A DNA stretch of 60,914 bases from a virus. The notes under the pieces were generated by a model. The model did no database searches. It was not told where the DNA came from and saw only the letters and a program-made list of their open reading frames with translations. Positions 47,526-55,559 of this stretch are shown piece after piece (within the stretch, counting starts at the first letter, position 1; every line of letters begins with the position of its first letter). The stretch spans positions 1 to 60,914 of the IMG/VR virus record IMGVR_UViG_3300006339_000003, one strand, 5' to 3'. Both the position numbers and the translations under genes were made by a program.

Positions 47526-48721
47526 TACTTTTTAAACTTTGTTGCCTCTTCTGAACCGCCTGTTGCTGTTCCTTTTGTATAAGAATGAGCACCCATACCT
47601 GCAAGGTCTCCATCTTTAACAATTAAATATTGATTTCTTATTTCTGTTCCATCAAATAAACACTCTAGTATTTCTCTTACACCAGCAGCATATCTTGTTT
47701 GTGCTGATAGTGAAGTACCTGAAGTGTGTGGTGTCATACCGTGGTTAGGCATTGTTCTCCATACGTGGTCATTAGGTGCTGGTTGTGGAAACCATACATC
47801 ACCTGCATAACCGCTTAATTGTCCTGACTCTAATCCTCTAGCAACAGCATCCTTATCACAAATTTTTCCTCTTGCTGTATTAATTATGTACGCACCTTTT
47901 TTGCACTTACTAATTAAATCATCATTAAACATATGTTCAGTTTCAGGATGTAAAGGACAACTTATATTAATCACATCACATACTGCAACTAACTCCTCAA
48001 CTGAATTGTGATATATTAAATTTAATTCTTTCTCTTTATCTTCTGGCAATCTATGCTTATCAAAGTAATGTAGGTGTACATCAAATGGTTTCATCTTTCT
48101 TAACATATCATAACCTATACGTCCAGCAGCAATTGTACCTATATGCATACCTTCTACGTCATAAGAACGTTTAACTGCGTCAGCTATATGCCAACCACCT
48201 TCGTTAACTATTCTATGTTGATTATGATAATCTCTAACTAGTGCTAGTATCATCATAACAATATGTTCTGCAACACTTCTACTATTACAATAAGTTACTT
48301 CAACTACATCAACTTTATGATCCATAGCCGCTTGTAAATCTACGTGGTCTGAACCAATACCTGCTGTAATTGCCATCTTTAAATTTGGAGCACTCTCTAT
48401 TCTTTTTCTATTTAAATAGTACGGCCAGAATGGTTGTGATATGACTACATCTGCGTCAACTAGTTCTTTATCTGCAACGCAACCATCTGCGTCTTTATCA
48501 GAAGTAACTACTAACGTATGTCCTGCGTCTTCTAAAAACTTTCTTAATCCTAATTCACCTGACACACATCCTAATAAATCACCTGGTCTAAAATCAATAC
48601 CCTTTGGTGTAGGTAGTGTCATTCCATCTGGATACTTTTCTAATTTTGGTAAGTCTTTGACTGGATATGATTTTGGCATTCCATCTTTAGGGTCGTCATA
48701 TAATATACATAATATTTTCAT
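47525..48721 (-). CDS. fdh: NAD-dependent formate dehydrogenase, full length
   Basis: The 398-aa protein is collinear with the bacterial NAD-dependent enzyme (about 400 aa in Pseudomonas sp. 101) from MKILCILYDDP to GTATGGSEEATKFKK. Catalytic residues fall at the same numbers: Asn146, Arg284, Gln313, His332. The cofactor loop AAGRIG and Asp221 predict NAD rather than NADP. It oxidises formate to CO2 and makes NADH, with no metal. In a phage it would be an auxiliary metabolic gene that powers biosynthesis from C1 substrates. No truncation is visible. It sits between virion/lysis genes and a Cys-rich microprotein, not in a host-like operon. Confidence 0.95.
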   Translation of the reverse strand: MKILCILYDDPKDGMPKSYPVKDLPKLEKYPDGMTLPTPKGIDFRPGDLLGCVSGELGLRKFLEDAGHTLVVTSDKDADGCVADKELVDADVVISQPFWPYYLNRKRIESAPNLKMAITAGIGSDHVDLQAAMDHKVDVVEVTYCNSRSVAEHIVMMILALVRDYHNQHRIVNEGGWHIADAVKRSYDVEGMHIGTIAAGRIGYDMLRKMKPFDVHLHYFDKHRLPEDKEKELNLIYHNSVEELVAVCDVINISCPLHPETEHMFNDDLISKCKKGAYIINTARGKICDKDAVARGLESGQLSGYAGDVWFPQPAPNDHVWRTMPNHGMTPHTSGTSLSAQTRYAAGVREILECLFDGTEIRNQYLIVKDGDLAGMGAHSYTKGTATGGSEEATKFKK

Positions 48722-48724
48722 TAT

Positions 48725-48901
48725 CTATTTTCCTCTATTAATTGTTCTCTTAACTAAATCAACAGTACTTTTACTAATATCTTTAGTCCTTGTTAATAAA
48801 CCACTACCTAGCTTTTCTATTGTTGCTCTAGTTTTTATCGTTGTTTGTTTATATTTTCCTGTTTTTGGATCATACTTTTGCTGTAAAAATTGCATTACCA
48901 T
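48725..48901 (-). CDS. Small basic protein, unknown (58 aa)
   Basis: ATG at 48901 overlaps the spanin-gene stop. The product (MVMQFLQQKYDPKTGKYKQT, then TRATIEKLGSGLLTRTKDIS) is basic and has no membrane span. Function unknown. Confidence 0.6.
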   Translation of the reverse strand: MVMQFLQQKYDPKTGKYKQTTIKTRATIEKLGSGLLTRTKDISKSTVDLVKRTINRGK

Positions 48902-49272
48902 TATTCCTTCTCCTTTTCTTTTTTCTTATCATCTGGTTCATAATATTCTTTATATTGGTCAAGTAAATCATTAGTGTGTTTCAAGTGTGCTCTTATTTGA
49001 GCAAAGTTTTTTGCAATTAATTGAAAGTCCTTATCACTCAATCCAAATAGTACTGGATCAAGTCCTTGTTCTTCCATCTTTTGGAATACTTCTTCTGCAT
49101 TGTCAGAAGTAATTATAATCCACCTCAACTTTTCAAGTTCAGGCATAGTAGGTTTAACTAAATCTAATTTCTGTCTAGGTTCTTCTAACTTAAATATTTT
49201 AAGTTGTTTCTCACCAATTGAACAACCAGTAAGTATTAGAACAGCAATGATACTAATTATTATACGGTACAT
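48901..49272 (-). CDS. Outer-membrane spanin-like lipoprotein (o-spanin)
   Basis: The ATG at 49272 gives a lipoprotein signal (YRIIISIIAVLILTGC). It starts inside the end of the upstream coiled-coil membrane gene, the usual Rz/Rz1 nesting. The body contains IIITSDNAEEVFQKM and DPVLFGLSDKDFQLIAKNF, a pattern I recall from T4-like marine phages, then a charged tail. In the pair it would link to the inner-membrane partner and fuse membranes at lysis. A longer frame upstream lacks a signal. Confidence 0.75.
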   Translation of the reverse strand: MYRIIISIIAVLILTGCSIGEKQLKIFKLEEPRQKLDLVKPTMPELEKLRWIIITSDNAEEVFQKMEEQGLDPVLFGLSDKDFQLIAKNFAQIRAHLKHTNDLLDQYKEYYEPDDKKKEKEKE

Positions 49273-49729
49273 AATTTGGGTTGGCAATGCTTGGACATTC
49301 CCTATTAATTTCTGATTTTTTAGTTGCGTTAATTTCTTTTTCGGTAAGTGGTGAACCACCTGCTATCTCTACACAACGGATTGCTTTATCACTAGCACCG
49401 TTAATAATTCTTTGTATAGTTTCTGTTTTTTCTATGGCGAGTTTACCAAAGTCACGACCTTTTTTATTAAATCTTTTATCTAAATCATCTAAATCTTTTT
49501 TAAGAGCTGAAACAAGTTCGTTCATCTTGTTGTTTGCTTTTAAAATTTCTTTAAAGTCTTCTTGTTGCTTAGCAATGAGTTCCTTTTGAGAACTCACTGC
49601 TTCTTCCAATTTGATTTGATTCGCTTTTAAAATGGCATTATCGGATCGTAACTTCATTACATACATACCTGCACCTGCAAGTCCTGTAATCATCACAACT
49701 ACCATCGCCATTTTTAAATAACCAAACAT
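49253..49729 (-). CDS. Inner-membrane spanin-like protein (i-spanin)
   Basis: An N-terminal membrane anchor (YLKMAMVVVMITGLAGAGMYV) is followed by a periplasmic coiled coil of about 80 residues and a globular end with two Cys (IRCVEIAGG, NRECPS). This Rz-like layout, with an Rz1-like lipoprotein starting within its 3' end, identifies a two-component spanin. Confidence 0.75.
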   Translation of the reverse strand: MFGYLKMAMVVVMITGLAGAGMYVMKLRSDNAILKANQIKLEEAVSSQKELIAKQQEDFKEILKANNKMNELVSALKKDLDDLDKRFNKKGRDFGKLAIEKTETIQRIINGASDKAIRCVEIAGGSPLTEKEINATKKSEINRECPSIANPNYVPYNN

Positions 49730-49735
49730 AACTTT

Positions 49736-49894
49736 CTAGTCTTTCTTTAGAACTGCCCAAGCTCCGTAAGCAATTGCCGCCCAAGCAGCAATTTTAGCAA
49801 CTGGACTGAAAAACAAAACTACAACGCCTAATCCTATTAATACTCCACCGTGTAATGATGTTAGTTCTTTTAGTCTTCCTGTTATAAAACCCAT
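49736..49894 (-). CDS. Small membrane protein, holin candidate (52 aa)
   Basis: ATG at 49894. Two hydrophobic stretches (GGVLIGLGVVVLFFSPV and KIAAWAAIAYGAWAVL) with charged ends. Placed just before the spanins, it could be the holin that releases the M15 endolysin. I recall similar small proteins from T4-like cyanophages. The role is inferred from position and topology. Confidence 0.62.
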   Translation of the reverse strand: MGFITGRLKELTSLHGGVLIGLGVVVLFFSPVAKIAAWAAIAYGAWAVLKKD

Positions 49895-49909
49895 ATTGGT
49901 TCTCCTTTT

Positions 49910-50491
49910 TTATTTTATCTTGGCACCAACTTTTCGGTGCTTATTCCAAGCCAAAAAACCACCTAGTCTTAAAGAATAATATGCTAGATAGTTCATAAGA
50001 TAGAATCCATTTACTCCGATATTAATATCTCTAAAGATTTCATCTGCTCTTTTTTGAGATATAACACCAAGGGTATCTGCCTTATTTATTTTTAATAGTG
50101 TCTGATACTTATAAGCATAATCGTGTACCAAACCACCCATTAAAAGTACACCTACTGGTGATAAAAATGTATGCAAGAATTTTGGAATACTTGCACCGTC
50201 AAATTTAAATCCAGCTGGTATCGTATATTTTATATCGTTTAATTCGTATTCAAAATCTTCTGCAATTTCCCAATTTCTTGTAGTGAGTATCCACAAAAGA
50301 ATTCCTTTAAAAAAACCTTTGCCTTTTGTTCTTATTGGCAACGCTCTCATAACTGGCATTTTATTATAACTAAAGTTATGACATTTAGGTTTCTTCTTAT
50401 CAAATAAATTGATAATTAATCCTGCTATAATAACTAAAATTACTATTGTCCACATCCAAAACTTCATTGCTAAACTTATTATTAGTTCCAT
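49910..50491 (-). CDS. DUF1353-like protein with membrane anchor (193 aa)
   Basis: An N-terminal membrane segment (about 8-30) precedes a DUF1353-like domain: YTIPAGFKFDGASIPKF, then GLVHDYAYK and KRADEIFRDI. Phage members often lie in virion or lysis regions. The catalytic role is unclear, but the HDYAY block is conserved in the family. Confidence 0.75.
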   Translation of the reverse strand: MELIISLAMKFWMWTIVILVIIAGLIINLFDKKKPKCHNFSYNKMPVMRALPIRTKGKGFFKGILLWILTTRNWEIAEDFEYELNDIKYTIPAGFKFDGASIPKFLHTFLSPVGVLLMGGLVHDYAYKYQTLLKINKADTLGVISQKRADEIFRDINIGVNGFYLMNYLAYYSLRLGGFLAWNKHRKVGAKIK

Positions 50492-50785
50492 TTATTTCTT
50501 CCTTGTTCTCATACTAGATGTTGGTTGAGCACCTCTTACGTGAACCATACCACCCATAGTATTTTCTTTCTTTTTATTTCTTGGTTCTACTTTTGGATCA
50601 GCAGACAAAAAAGGTCTTTGATTTACTGCTGTTGTATAAGCAGCGTGTAGTCCAACACCTCTAACATTTTTTCCACCTGCTCTTTTTTTAGGTGGTGTAT
50701 CACCTAAACTTGCTATAGGTTGTGTATTTGAATAGTTTCCTATTCTAACACCTGTTGTACCTATAAACTCTCTAAAACTTTTCAT
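50492..50785 (-). CDS. Basic protein with capsid-targeting-like N-terminus (97 aa)
   Basis: Starts MKSFREFIG, similar to the T4 capsid-targeting start MKTYQEFI. A basic, low-complexity body follows (KKRAGGKNVRGVGLHAAYTT, then RNKKKENTMGG). Such proteins may be packed in the capsid with DNA. No clear I/L-x-E cleavage site follows the leader, so processing is less certain than in its neighbours. Confidence 0.55.
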   Translation of the reverse strand: MKSFREFIGTTGVRIGNYSNTQPIASLGDTPPKKRAGGKNVRGVGLHAAYTTAVNQRPFLSADPKVEPRNKKKENTMGGMVHVRGAQPTSSMRTRKK

Positions 50786-51108
50786 ACTCTTGCTTTTTCT
50801 TTAATAGTTTTTTTTCTTTTAGGTGTTTCAATTTTAATTTCTTCTTTCACAACTCCACTTATTTCATCAATCTTTTCTTCAAGTTTATTTAACACTTTAT
50901 AAACACCTTTCAATACAACATTGTTATTGTCTTCACTCTCTTGTACTTTTCTTTTTAAAGTACCCATAACTCTTTTCTTACCAGTTGGATTCATATCTAC
51001 ACCACCGTGTGCTACTGCATTTGCTGGTGCGTCTTCTTTTTTTTCTTTATCATCAATCTTATTGATGAGTTCGTCCATCATATCTTTATAATGTTTTGGC
51101 ATACTCAT
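50782..51108 (-). CDS. Helical protein, unknown (108 aa)
   Basis: A charged helical protein with a C-terminal coiled-coil segment (VLKGVYKVLNKLEEKIDEIS). The N-terminal MPKHYKDMMDELINKID and GGVDMNPTGKKR resemble conserved virion-region proteins of marine phages. The ATG two codons inside is an alternative start. Confidence 0.58.
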   Translation of the reverse strand: MSMPKHYKDMMDELINKIDDKEKKEDAPANAVAHGGVDMNPTGKKRVMGTLKRKVQESEDNNNVVLKGVYKVLNKLEEKIDEISGVVKEEIKIETPKRKKTIKEKARV

Positions 51109-51565
51109 ACTCCGATACTAGTTTATTATTTTGTTCATATATACCGACACCTAAACAAGTCATTACTGGTTCATCTTCTATGTCTGGTATATCTCTTACT
51201 TCATTTAACATAGTTTCATACTGATTAGTTTCTTTTAAATATGAAACAACACCTGCTTCTATTGCGTCTTTGTGTACCATTAACTGTTTATCTTCTCTTA
51301 AAACCATTGCCATAGCAGCGAAAAAAGAACCAAACTTACTACCTAATCCAACTTTTTTAAATAGTCTTTTCATATTAAAAACAAACCTATGTAAATATGT
51401 ATATGCTTTTCTATCTTTATTATGTTTCAATTCTTTATTAGGTCTTAATACTTTACCGTTCTTATCAATAATACCTCTAGCAAATGCTTCTTGCTTCTCC
51501 CAAGGTGTTACCAATAGTTTAACTACTCGGTAAGTTATTAACATATCTACTGCTCTACTAGCCAT
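51086..51565 (-). CDS. Conserved T4-like marine phage protein (159 aa)
   Basis: The pattern MASRAVDMLITYRVVKLLVT, PWEKQEAF, then LHRFVFNMKRLFKKVG and GSFFAAMAMVLRED is one I recall from T4-like cyanophages. No enzyme motif is clear. It precedes another conserved small protein and is probably virion-linked. Confidence 0.65.
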   Translation of the reverse strand: MASRAVDMLITYRVVKLLVTPWEKQEAFARGIIDKNGKVLRPNKELKHNKDRKAYTYLHRFVFNMKRLFKKVGLGSKFGSFFAAMAMVLREDKQLMVHKDAIEAGVVSYLKETNQYETMLNEVRDIPDIEDEPVMTCLGVGIYEQNNKLVSEYEYAKTL

Positions 51566-51927
51566 TATAGTTCCTTTAACATCTGTTTTATCTTTTCATC
51601 TTCTTCTACGTCACCAATTTCGTGTTCATAAAGTAATTTAAGATAGTTCAATACTGTTTTTAATACTGACCAATATTCTCTATCTATCTTAAACAATAAC
51701 AAAGTTATTGCTACGTCTGCACCAAAGACATTTTGTAATACTACAATGTGGTTAATAATTAATCTTATTTTAACATCACCTGTAGTCTTATACTTACGAA
51801 ATAACCTTTTGAGATATTTAAATCTCTTTATATCTTCCAAAAACTCTACATTATCTTCCAATGTAGGATTGCTATAATTTTGCTGAGCGAATAGCAACCA
51901 ATTATCTTTGGTTATTTCCTCAAACAT
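51565..51927 (-). CDS. Conserved T4-like marine phage protein (120 aa)
   Basis: The sequence FEEITKDNWLLFAQQNYSNP, FLEDIKRFKYLKRLF, GDVKIRLIINHIVVLQNVFG and REYWSVLKTVLNYL fits a small helical family I recall as common in T4-like marine phages. Function unknown. Confidence 0.68.
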   Translation of the reverse strand: MFEEITKDNWLLFAQQNYSNPTLEDNVEFLEDIKRFKYLKRLFRKYKTTGDVKIRLIINHIVVLQNVFGADVAITLLLFKIDREYWSVLKTVLNYLKLLYEHEIGDVEEDEKIKQMLKEL

Positions 51928-51932
51928 TTGAC

Positions 51933-52358
51933 CTACACTAACTTAGCGTAGACCTTTGATGTACCGTTTTTCAAAGTTTCATAATTAACTTCTAAATTTA
52001 GACCGCCAGATTTTTTGTTTGATATACCATCATCATTAATATCAGAACCGTCCGTATCTTTTCCAAACCTTCCACCAAATTGACTAACTTTCGCACTAAC
52101 TTTTCCAGATGTTCCTTCCATATTAACTGGTGATACTGTTAAACCAATTCGGTTTAGTTTTTCTCTCAAACTATCTACCGCTTGTTGTGGTTTAAGGTAT
52201 TCCATATCTCCTATAGAACCTACAAAAGCATTAACTCTATTTAATACTTCTGGATCGGAAACGTTATGTACGCCTAAATTACCATCTTCAACAGCATTAG
52301 ATGTAGCTGTGCCAACCATCTTGCCGTCTTCTGTTAAGTGTTGTTTAAACGTTTTCAT
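51933..52358 (-). CDS. Internal head-protein candidate with capsid-targeting N-terminus (141 aa)
   Basis: Begins MKTFKQHLTEDG. The first ten residues copy the T4 capsid-targeting sequence, and LTE before Asp-Gly is close to the gp21 protease rule (I/L-x-E then a small residue). The mature protein is Gly/Ser/Asn-rich with a beta-like end (LNLEVNYETLKNGTSKVYAK). It is probably packed in the prohead and cut. Confidence 0.65.
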   Translation of the reverse strand: MKTFKQHLTEDGKMVGTATSNAVEDGNLGVHNVSDPEVLNRVNAFVGSIGDMEYLKPQQAVDSLREKLNRIGLTVSPVNMEGTSGKVSAKVSQFGGRFGKDTDGSDINDDGISNKKSGGLNLEVNYETLKNGTSKVYAKLV

Positions 52359-52473
52359 TTTTTTCTTTTCCCTTTTCTTTTGCTGTGTCCTCTTCAGGAC
52401 AATCAGCGATTACTTCTTCCTCAAAATCGTCCAAGTCTTTATCTTCATTAAAAATCTTAAACTTTTTTAACAT
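52345..52473 (-). CDS. Acidic microprotein (42 aa)
   Basis: ATG at 52473, stop inside the start of the next gene. The product is very acidic then Lys-rich (LKKFKIFNEDKDLDDFEEEV, then DTAKEKGKEK). It overlaps the genes on both sides by 14-17 bp. Function unknown. Confidence 0.52.
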   Translation of the reverse strand: MLKKFKIFNEDKDLDDFEEEVIADCPEEDTAKEKGKEKNENV

Positions 52474-52669
52474 CTTCTGTTTTAACTGGATTATCTCCAG
52501 TCATTCCTATTAACTTATTAACTTGTTGAATAGCGCCATTGATTGCATTTAAATTTGCTTTCATCTGACCTAAATCCACTTCAACTTGTTTTATATTTTT
52601 TGCCAACTTATCAAAATCTACTTGTAGACCTTGTTTTTCTTCGTTAAGTTGCCCAATGCTTATAGTCAT
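52457..52669 (-). CDS. Coiled-coil small protein (70 aa)
   Basis: A short heptad-like helix (LNEEKQGLQVDFDKLAKNIK, then VDLGQMKANLNAINGAIQQV) in the virion gene run. It may be a structural linker or assembly factor; no specific family is known. Confidence 0.6.
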   Translation of the reverse strand: MTISIGQLNEEKQGLQVDFDKLAKNIKQVEVDLGQMKANLNAINGAIQQVNKLIGMTGDNPVKTEDVKKV

Positions 52670-52691
52670 AATTATCTCCTTATATTATATA

Positions 52692-53153
52692 TTATGCAAC
52701 TGCGTATCCGTTACCTGCAATTACGTTCCAATTTGAATTTTTAAATAACAAAGTAACTGTTTCACCTACATTATTTAAAACGATATTTGTTCCGCCTCTT
52801 AAATTTGTTGGTGTTATAGTTATTGCATTACTACCAGCTGTTGATGTATTAAGAACAGTTTTAACTTGTCCATTTGAACCATCTGCTAATGATACTGCAC
52901 CTGTGCCCGCTGTTGCGTTCACTTCTGTAACAGCACTTTCTACATCTGCAACTAAAGTTCCAGAACCTGTCGCTGTTAATGTTTGGGATGCTTGACCAAG
53001 ACCTAAAAACGTTGGTACGTTATTAAATACATTTGCCGCTGATACTTTTTTGTTTATCGGTGTGCCTGATGGATCATCTATTACGTGAAACAGGTCTACA
53101 CTTGCTATTGCGTTACCTAAATCGGTAAGCTGGGTGACTTTTTTATCTGCCAT
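52692..53153 (-). CDS. Virion structural protein, fibre or decoration-like (153 aa)
   Basis: The N-terminus [30 protein letters not shown] is a frequent start of phage fibre and decoration proteins (the D-x-F-x-V-x-D joining segment). The rest is beta-rich and Ala/Thr/Gly/Asn-rich, consistent with a surface-exposed virion part. A late promoter and terminator lie upstream. Confidence 0.68.
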   Translation of the reverse strand: MADKKVTQLTDLGNAIASVDLFHVIDDPSGTPINKKVSAANVFNNVPTFLGLGQASQTLTATGSGTLVADVESAVTEVNATAGTGAVSLADGSNGQVKTVLNTSTAGSNAITITPTNLRGGTNIVLNNVGETVTLLFKNSNWNVIAGNGYAVA

Positions 53154-53213
53154 TTGTTTCTCCTATTAACCCTTTCGGGAATGCTACTGTAGGTAATTCC
53201 TACATCATAATAT

Positions 53214-53221
53214 TATTTATA
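53214..53221 (-). promoter_or_regulatory. T4-type late promoter before the 52692 virion gene
   Basis: A perfect TATAAATA on the minus strand, directly after the terminator of the gene upstream. The 60-base leader includes a small GTAGG/CCTAC hairpin and a strong AGGAGA site. Confidence 0.8.
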
Positions 53222-53246
53222 AGGGCAACCCTAGAGGATTGCCCCT
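53220..53246 (-). terminator. Terminator-like hairpin after the 53260 gene
   Basis: A 9-bp stem (GGGCAATCC / GGGTTGCCC) with loop TCTA, one G-T pair, close to the stop of the 53260 gene. The T-run is poor, and the next late promoter begins at once. Confidence 0.7.
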
Positions 53247-53259
53247 ACGTTATTGATTA

Positions 53260-53550
53260 TTAAGCGTCAGCTGAATTAGTCAATGCAACAAGAGTTTCTT
53301 GTGATACACGACCTGCTCTGCCACCTGAACCAGTTGTTTTTAAATTCCAACCTGCGTGAGCTACTTTTCCATCTGATACTTCACTATCTTTGTAATTAAA
53401 CAATCCGATAGTAACACCTGTGATGAAATTGTCAGCAGTTGCGTCATTAAAAAGGTTCGTACGGTGAACACTAGTAAACGGCAATCTAATTGCCGCTACT
53501 GCCCATAAGGGTGCTCCAGCCGCTTCGTCTTTATTAGTGTGACTTGACAT
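53260..53550 (-). CDS. Conserved marine T4-like virion protein (96 aa)
   Basis: The start SSHTNKDEAAGAPLWAVAAI and the end AHAGWNLKTTGSGGRAGRVS match a small family I recall from T4-like cyanophages. It has its own perfect late promoter and terminator, so it should be an abundant late, probably structural, protein. Confidence 0.75.
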   Translation of the reverse strand: MSSHTNKDEAAGAPLWAVAAIRLPFTSVHRTNLFNDATADNFITGVTIGLFNYKDSEVSDGKVAHAGWNLKTTGSGGRAGRVSQETLVALTNSADA

Positions 53551-53606
53551 ATTATTCTCTCCTTTAATATTTTATGTTAAAGTACTCAATTCTTAATATA
53601 TGTGTA

Positions 53607-53614
53607 TATTTATA
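53607..53614 (-). promoter_or_regulatory. T4-type late promoter before the 53260 virion gene
   Basis: A perfect TATAAATA on the minus strand in the short gap after the HAD-family gene, 56 bases before the ATG at 53550, with an AAAGGAG ribosome site. Confidence 0.82.
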
Positions 53615-53627
53615 AGAAAAAGGTGTG

Positions 53628-54122
53628 TTAGAAACCTAATTGTTTTAGCTGTCTTATTGAATTAGACGCTGAAGTATGATATATTCCTATACCACCACGA
53701 CTTGTAAATGCATCCGTATTAGGTTTATAATCGTCAACTAATACTGCAGGACTTCTGTATCCTGTTTGAGCATAATTTTGTTTCTGACTTCTTAAAACTA
53801 AATTAACTCTTGCACCACTTAAACCTAATTGACTTCTGCACCATCTAGTTTTGCCTGGTATACAGTTCGGGTCTATATCACGCTTAACATACGCTGATAA
53901 TATATCTGGCTTATGTTTTTTAATATAGCTCCATAGTTGTCTACCGTCAGAAGTCCAAGGTAATCTTTCCCAAAAAGTTTTATCATTTCTGATTGGGTTC
54001 CATTTTTCTTTTTTTGTTAGGTTCATCCATTTACTGATAGGGACTCCTGTTGCTTTCTCGGCACCTTTTTTAAAGTCTGCCAATACGCCGTCCATATCAC
54101 AATAGAGTTTAGGAAGAGGCAT
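53628..54122 (-). CDS. HAD-superfamily phosphatase, 5'-nucleotidase-like (164 aa)
   Basis: The HAD motif I YCDMDGVLADF (Asp9, Asp11) and a late VLVDDYKPN (motif IV) define a phosphatase of the 5'(3')-deoxyribonucleotidase type. It could recycle nucleotides or act on DNA ends. It lies amid virion genes and has no late promoter of its own. Confidence 0.8.
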   Translation of the reverse strand: MPLPKLYCDMDGVLADFKKGAEKATGVPISKWMNLTKKEKWNPIRNDKTFWERLPWTSDGRQLWSYIKKHKPDILSAYVKRDIDPNCIPGKTRWCRSQLGLSGARVNLVLRSQKQNYAQTGYRSPAVLVDDYKPNTDAFTSRGGIGIYHTSASNSIRQLKQLGF

Positions 54123-54139
54123 AATCTGAATTGCCTCCT

Positions 54140-55555
54140 TTAATTAGTATAACTTATCTCTGGATCAGTTTCAATTTTTGAAGCAGGGTTACCAGTCATA
54201 GTTCTACCTTTGGTAGGTTCATCTTTCTTTTTAGCAAGTTTTGCTTTTTCTGCTTTTTCTTTAAGTCTTGCTCTTAAAGTTTCATATTTTAGTTTGTAAG
54301 GACTTACTGCTTCTTTTTTAACTTCGTCTTTGTCTTCTTTTTTTTCTGCTTTATCTCTTAAAAGTTTTTGTGCTAGTCCAACTGTTAAAGGAACTTCTCC
54401 TGTTTCTTTATCTGCAACAGGTTTAATTACTTTATTTTTTTCATTTTCTAATTTTGCTTTTAATATATTTACTTGACCTTGCAACGTTAAAATTTGTTTC
54501 TCTTGTGCTGCTGGGTCTTTACCACCTTCTTTACCATCCATCTTATCTCTTTTCAATCTTATCTTTGCAATCTTAACACCAGGTTTATTATCTTTAGCAA
54601 CTGGTGGAACTTTAGCTGTAGAAGCACCTTTGCTATCTTTGTCATCTACACTTTCATTTCTTGTAGGCAACAGTTTAGAGTCTCCTCTTTCTGCTGTTTC
54701 ATTAGCTGCTTTATTCCAAATATTTCTGATAGTATTTTCTAAATTTGGTTCTGGTTTATCACTACCAATAACATCTTTCTTAACTTCTTTTTTATCTTCT
54801 GTAGTAGATACATTTGCTGTACTAAACTTAACTTCTTTTTTCTTGTCAGCCATTTTAGATACTTCGCCTGCGTCAATCGTTTCAGCAATTTCTGTAGGTC
54901 TTTGTGACTCTACACCTGAAATAGCAAAAGGTGTATCTGTATCATATCCTTCTGCAAGTTTCCATCCTTTTGCTAGATATTCTTTTTCTTTAGACTTATC
55001 TATTACTATAGTCTTACCGTGTTTAGAAACCATTGTTTCTTTTTTAGGGTCTTTAAGTTGTCTTGGTAATTCTTCTTCTAAATCATTACCTTTAGGTTGT
55101 TTTTCAGCAACTCTATAACCTAATCTATATTTTTTCTTAGCATTTCTGGAACGACTACCTTGTCTTGATGAAGTATTTGCACCATCTTTTTCAGTAATGG
55201 TTTCTTCTGACATTGCTTCTTGTCTTGCTAAATTCTTGTCGTTTGCTAAATGAGGTTTGATTCTGTTGCCATTATATGCTCTCTTATTTTCAGGTATCTT
55301 TTCTACTTTACCACCTTTGTCAATAAAGTCTTTCATTAACTGTTCATCAGCGTGTTTTCCTGTAGAAGGTTTCCATTCTTCTTCTACTTTATTAAAAAAT
55401 GCTATCTTTTCTTTAGGTGTCATTGAACCAATACCACCCATAGTATTTTTTAATGCTTCAGCGAATTTCTTTTTATAACCTTCTTCTTTATACTTCGCTT
55501 GATGTTTATATACCACATCCTCAATACTGCCTGGTTTTTGTTTTAAATATGCCAT
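54140..55555 (-). CDS. Long charged, disordered virion-region protein (471 aa)
   Basis: The ATG at 55555 (MAYLKQKPGSIEDVVYKHQA) is preferred to a longer frame. Most of the protein is Lys/Glu/Asp/Ser-rich and probably disordered, with many repeats of KKE and DK and a possible coiled coil near 390-420 (LTLQGQVNILKAKLENEKNK is one run). It resembles long charged proteins in the structural region of marine T4-like phages. The precise role is unknown. Confidence 0.65.
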   Translation of the reverse strand: MAYLKQKPGSIEDVVYKHQAKYKEEGYKKKFAEALKNTMGGIGSMTPKEKIAFFNKVEEEWKPSTGKHADEQLMKDFIDKGGKVEKIPENKRAYNGNRIKPHLANDKNLARQEAMSEETITEKDGANTSSRQGSRSRNAKKKYRLGYRVAEKQPKGNDLEEELPRQLKDPKKETMVSKHGKTIVIDKSKEKEYLAKGWKLAEGYDTDTPFAISGVESQRPTEIAETIDAGEVSKMADKKKEVKFSTANVSTTEDKKEVKKDVIGSDKPEPNLENTIRNIWNKAANETAERGDSKLLPTRNESVDDKDSKGASTAKVPPVAKDNKPGVKIAKIRLKRDKMDGKEGGKDPAAQEKQILTLQGQVNILKAKLENEKNKVIKPVADKETGEVPLTVGLAQKLLRDKAEKKEDKDEVKKEAVSPYKLKYETLRARLKEKAEKAKLAKKKDEPTKGRTMTGNPASKIETDPEISYTN

Positions 55556-55559
55556 AATA

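Noticed and set aside
54630-55118. Long plus-strand frame opposite the 54140-55555 gene
   Set aside because: Caused by the Lys/Glu-rich composition of the real gene; Ser/Leu/Phe-rich product with no start signal.
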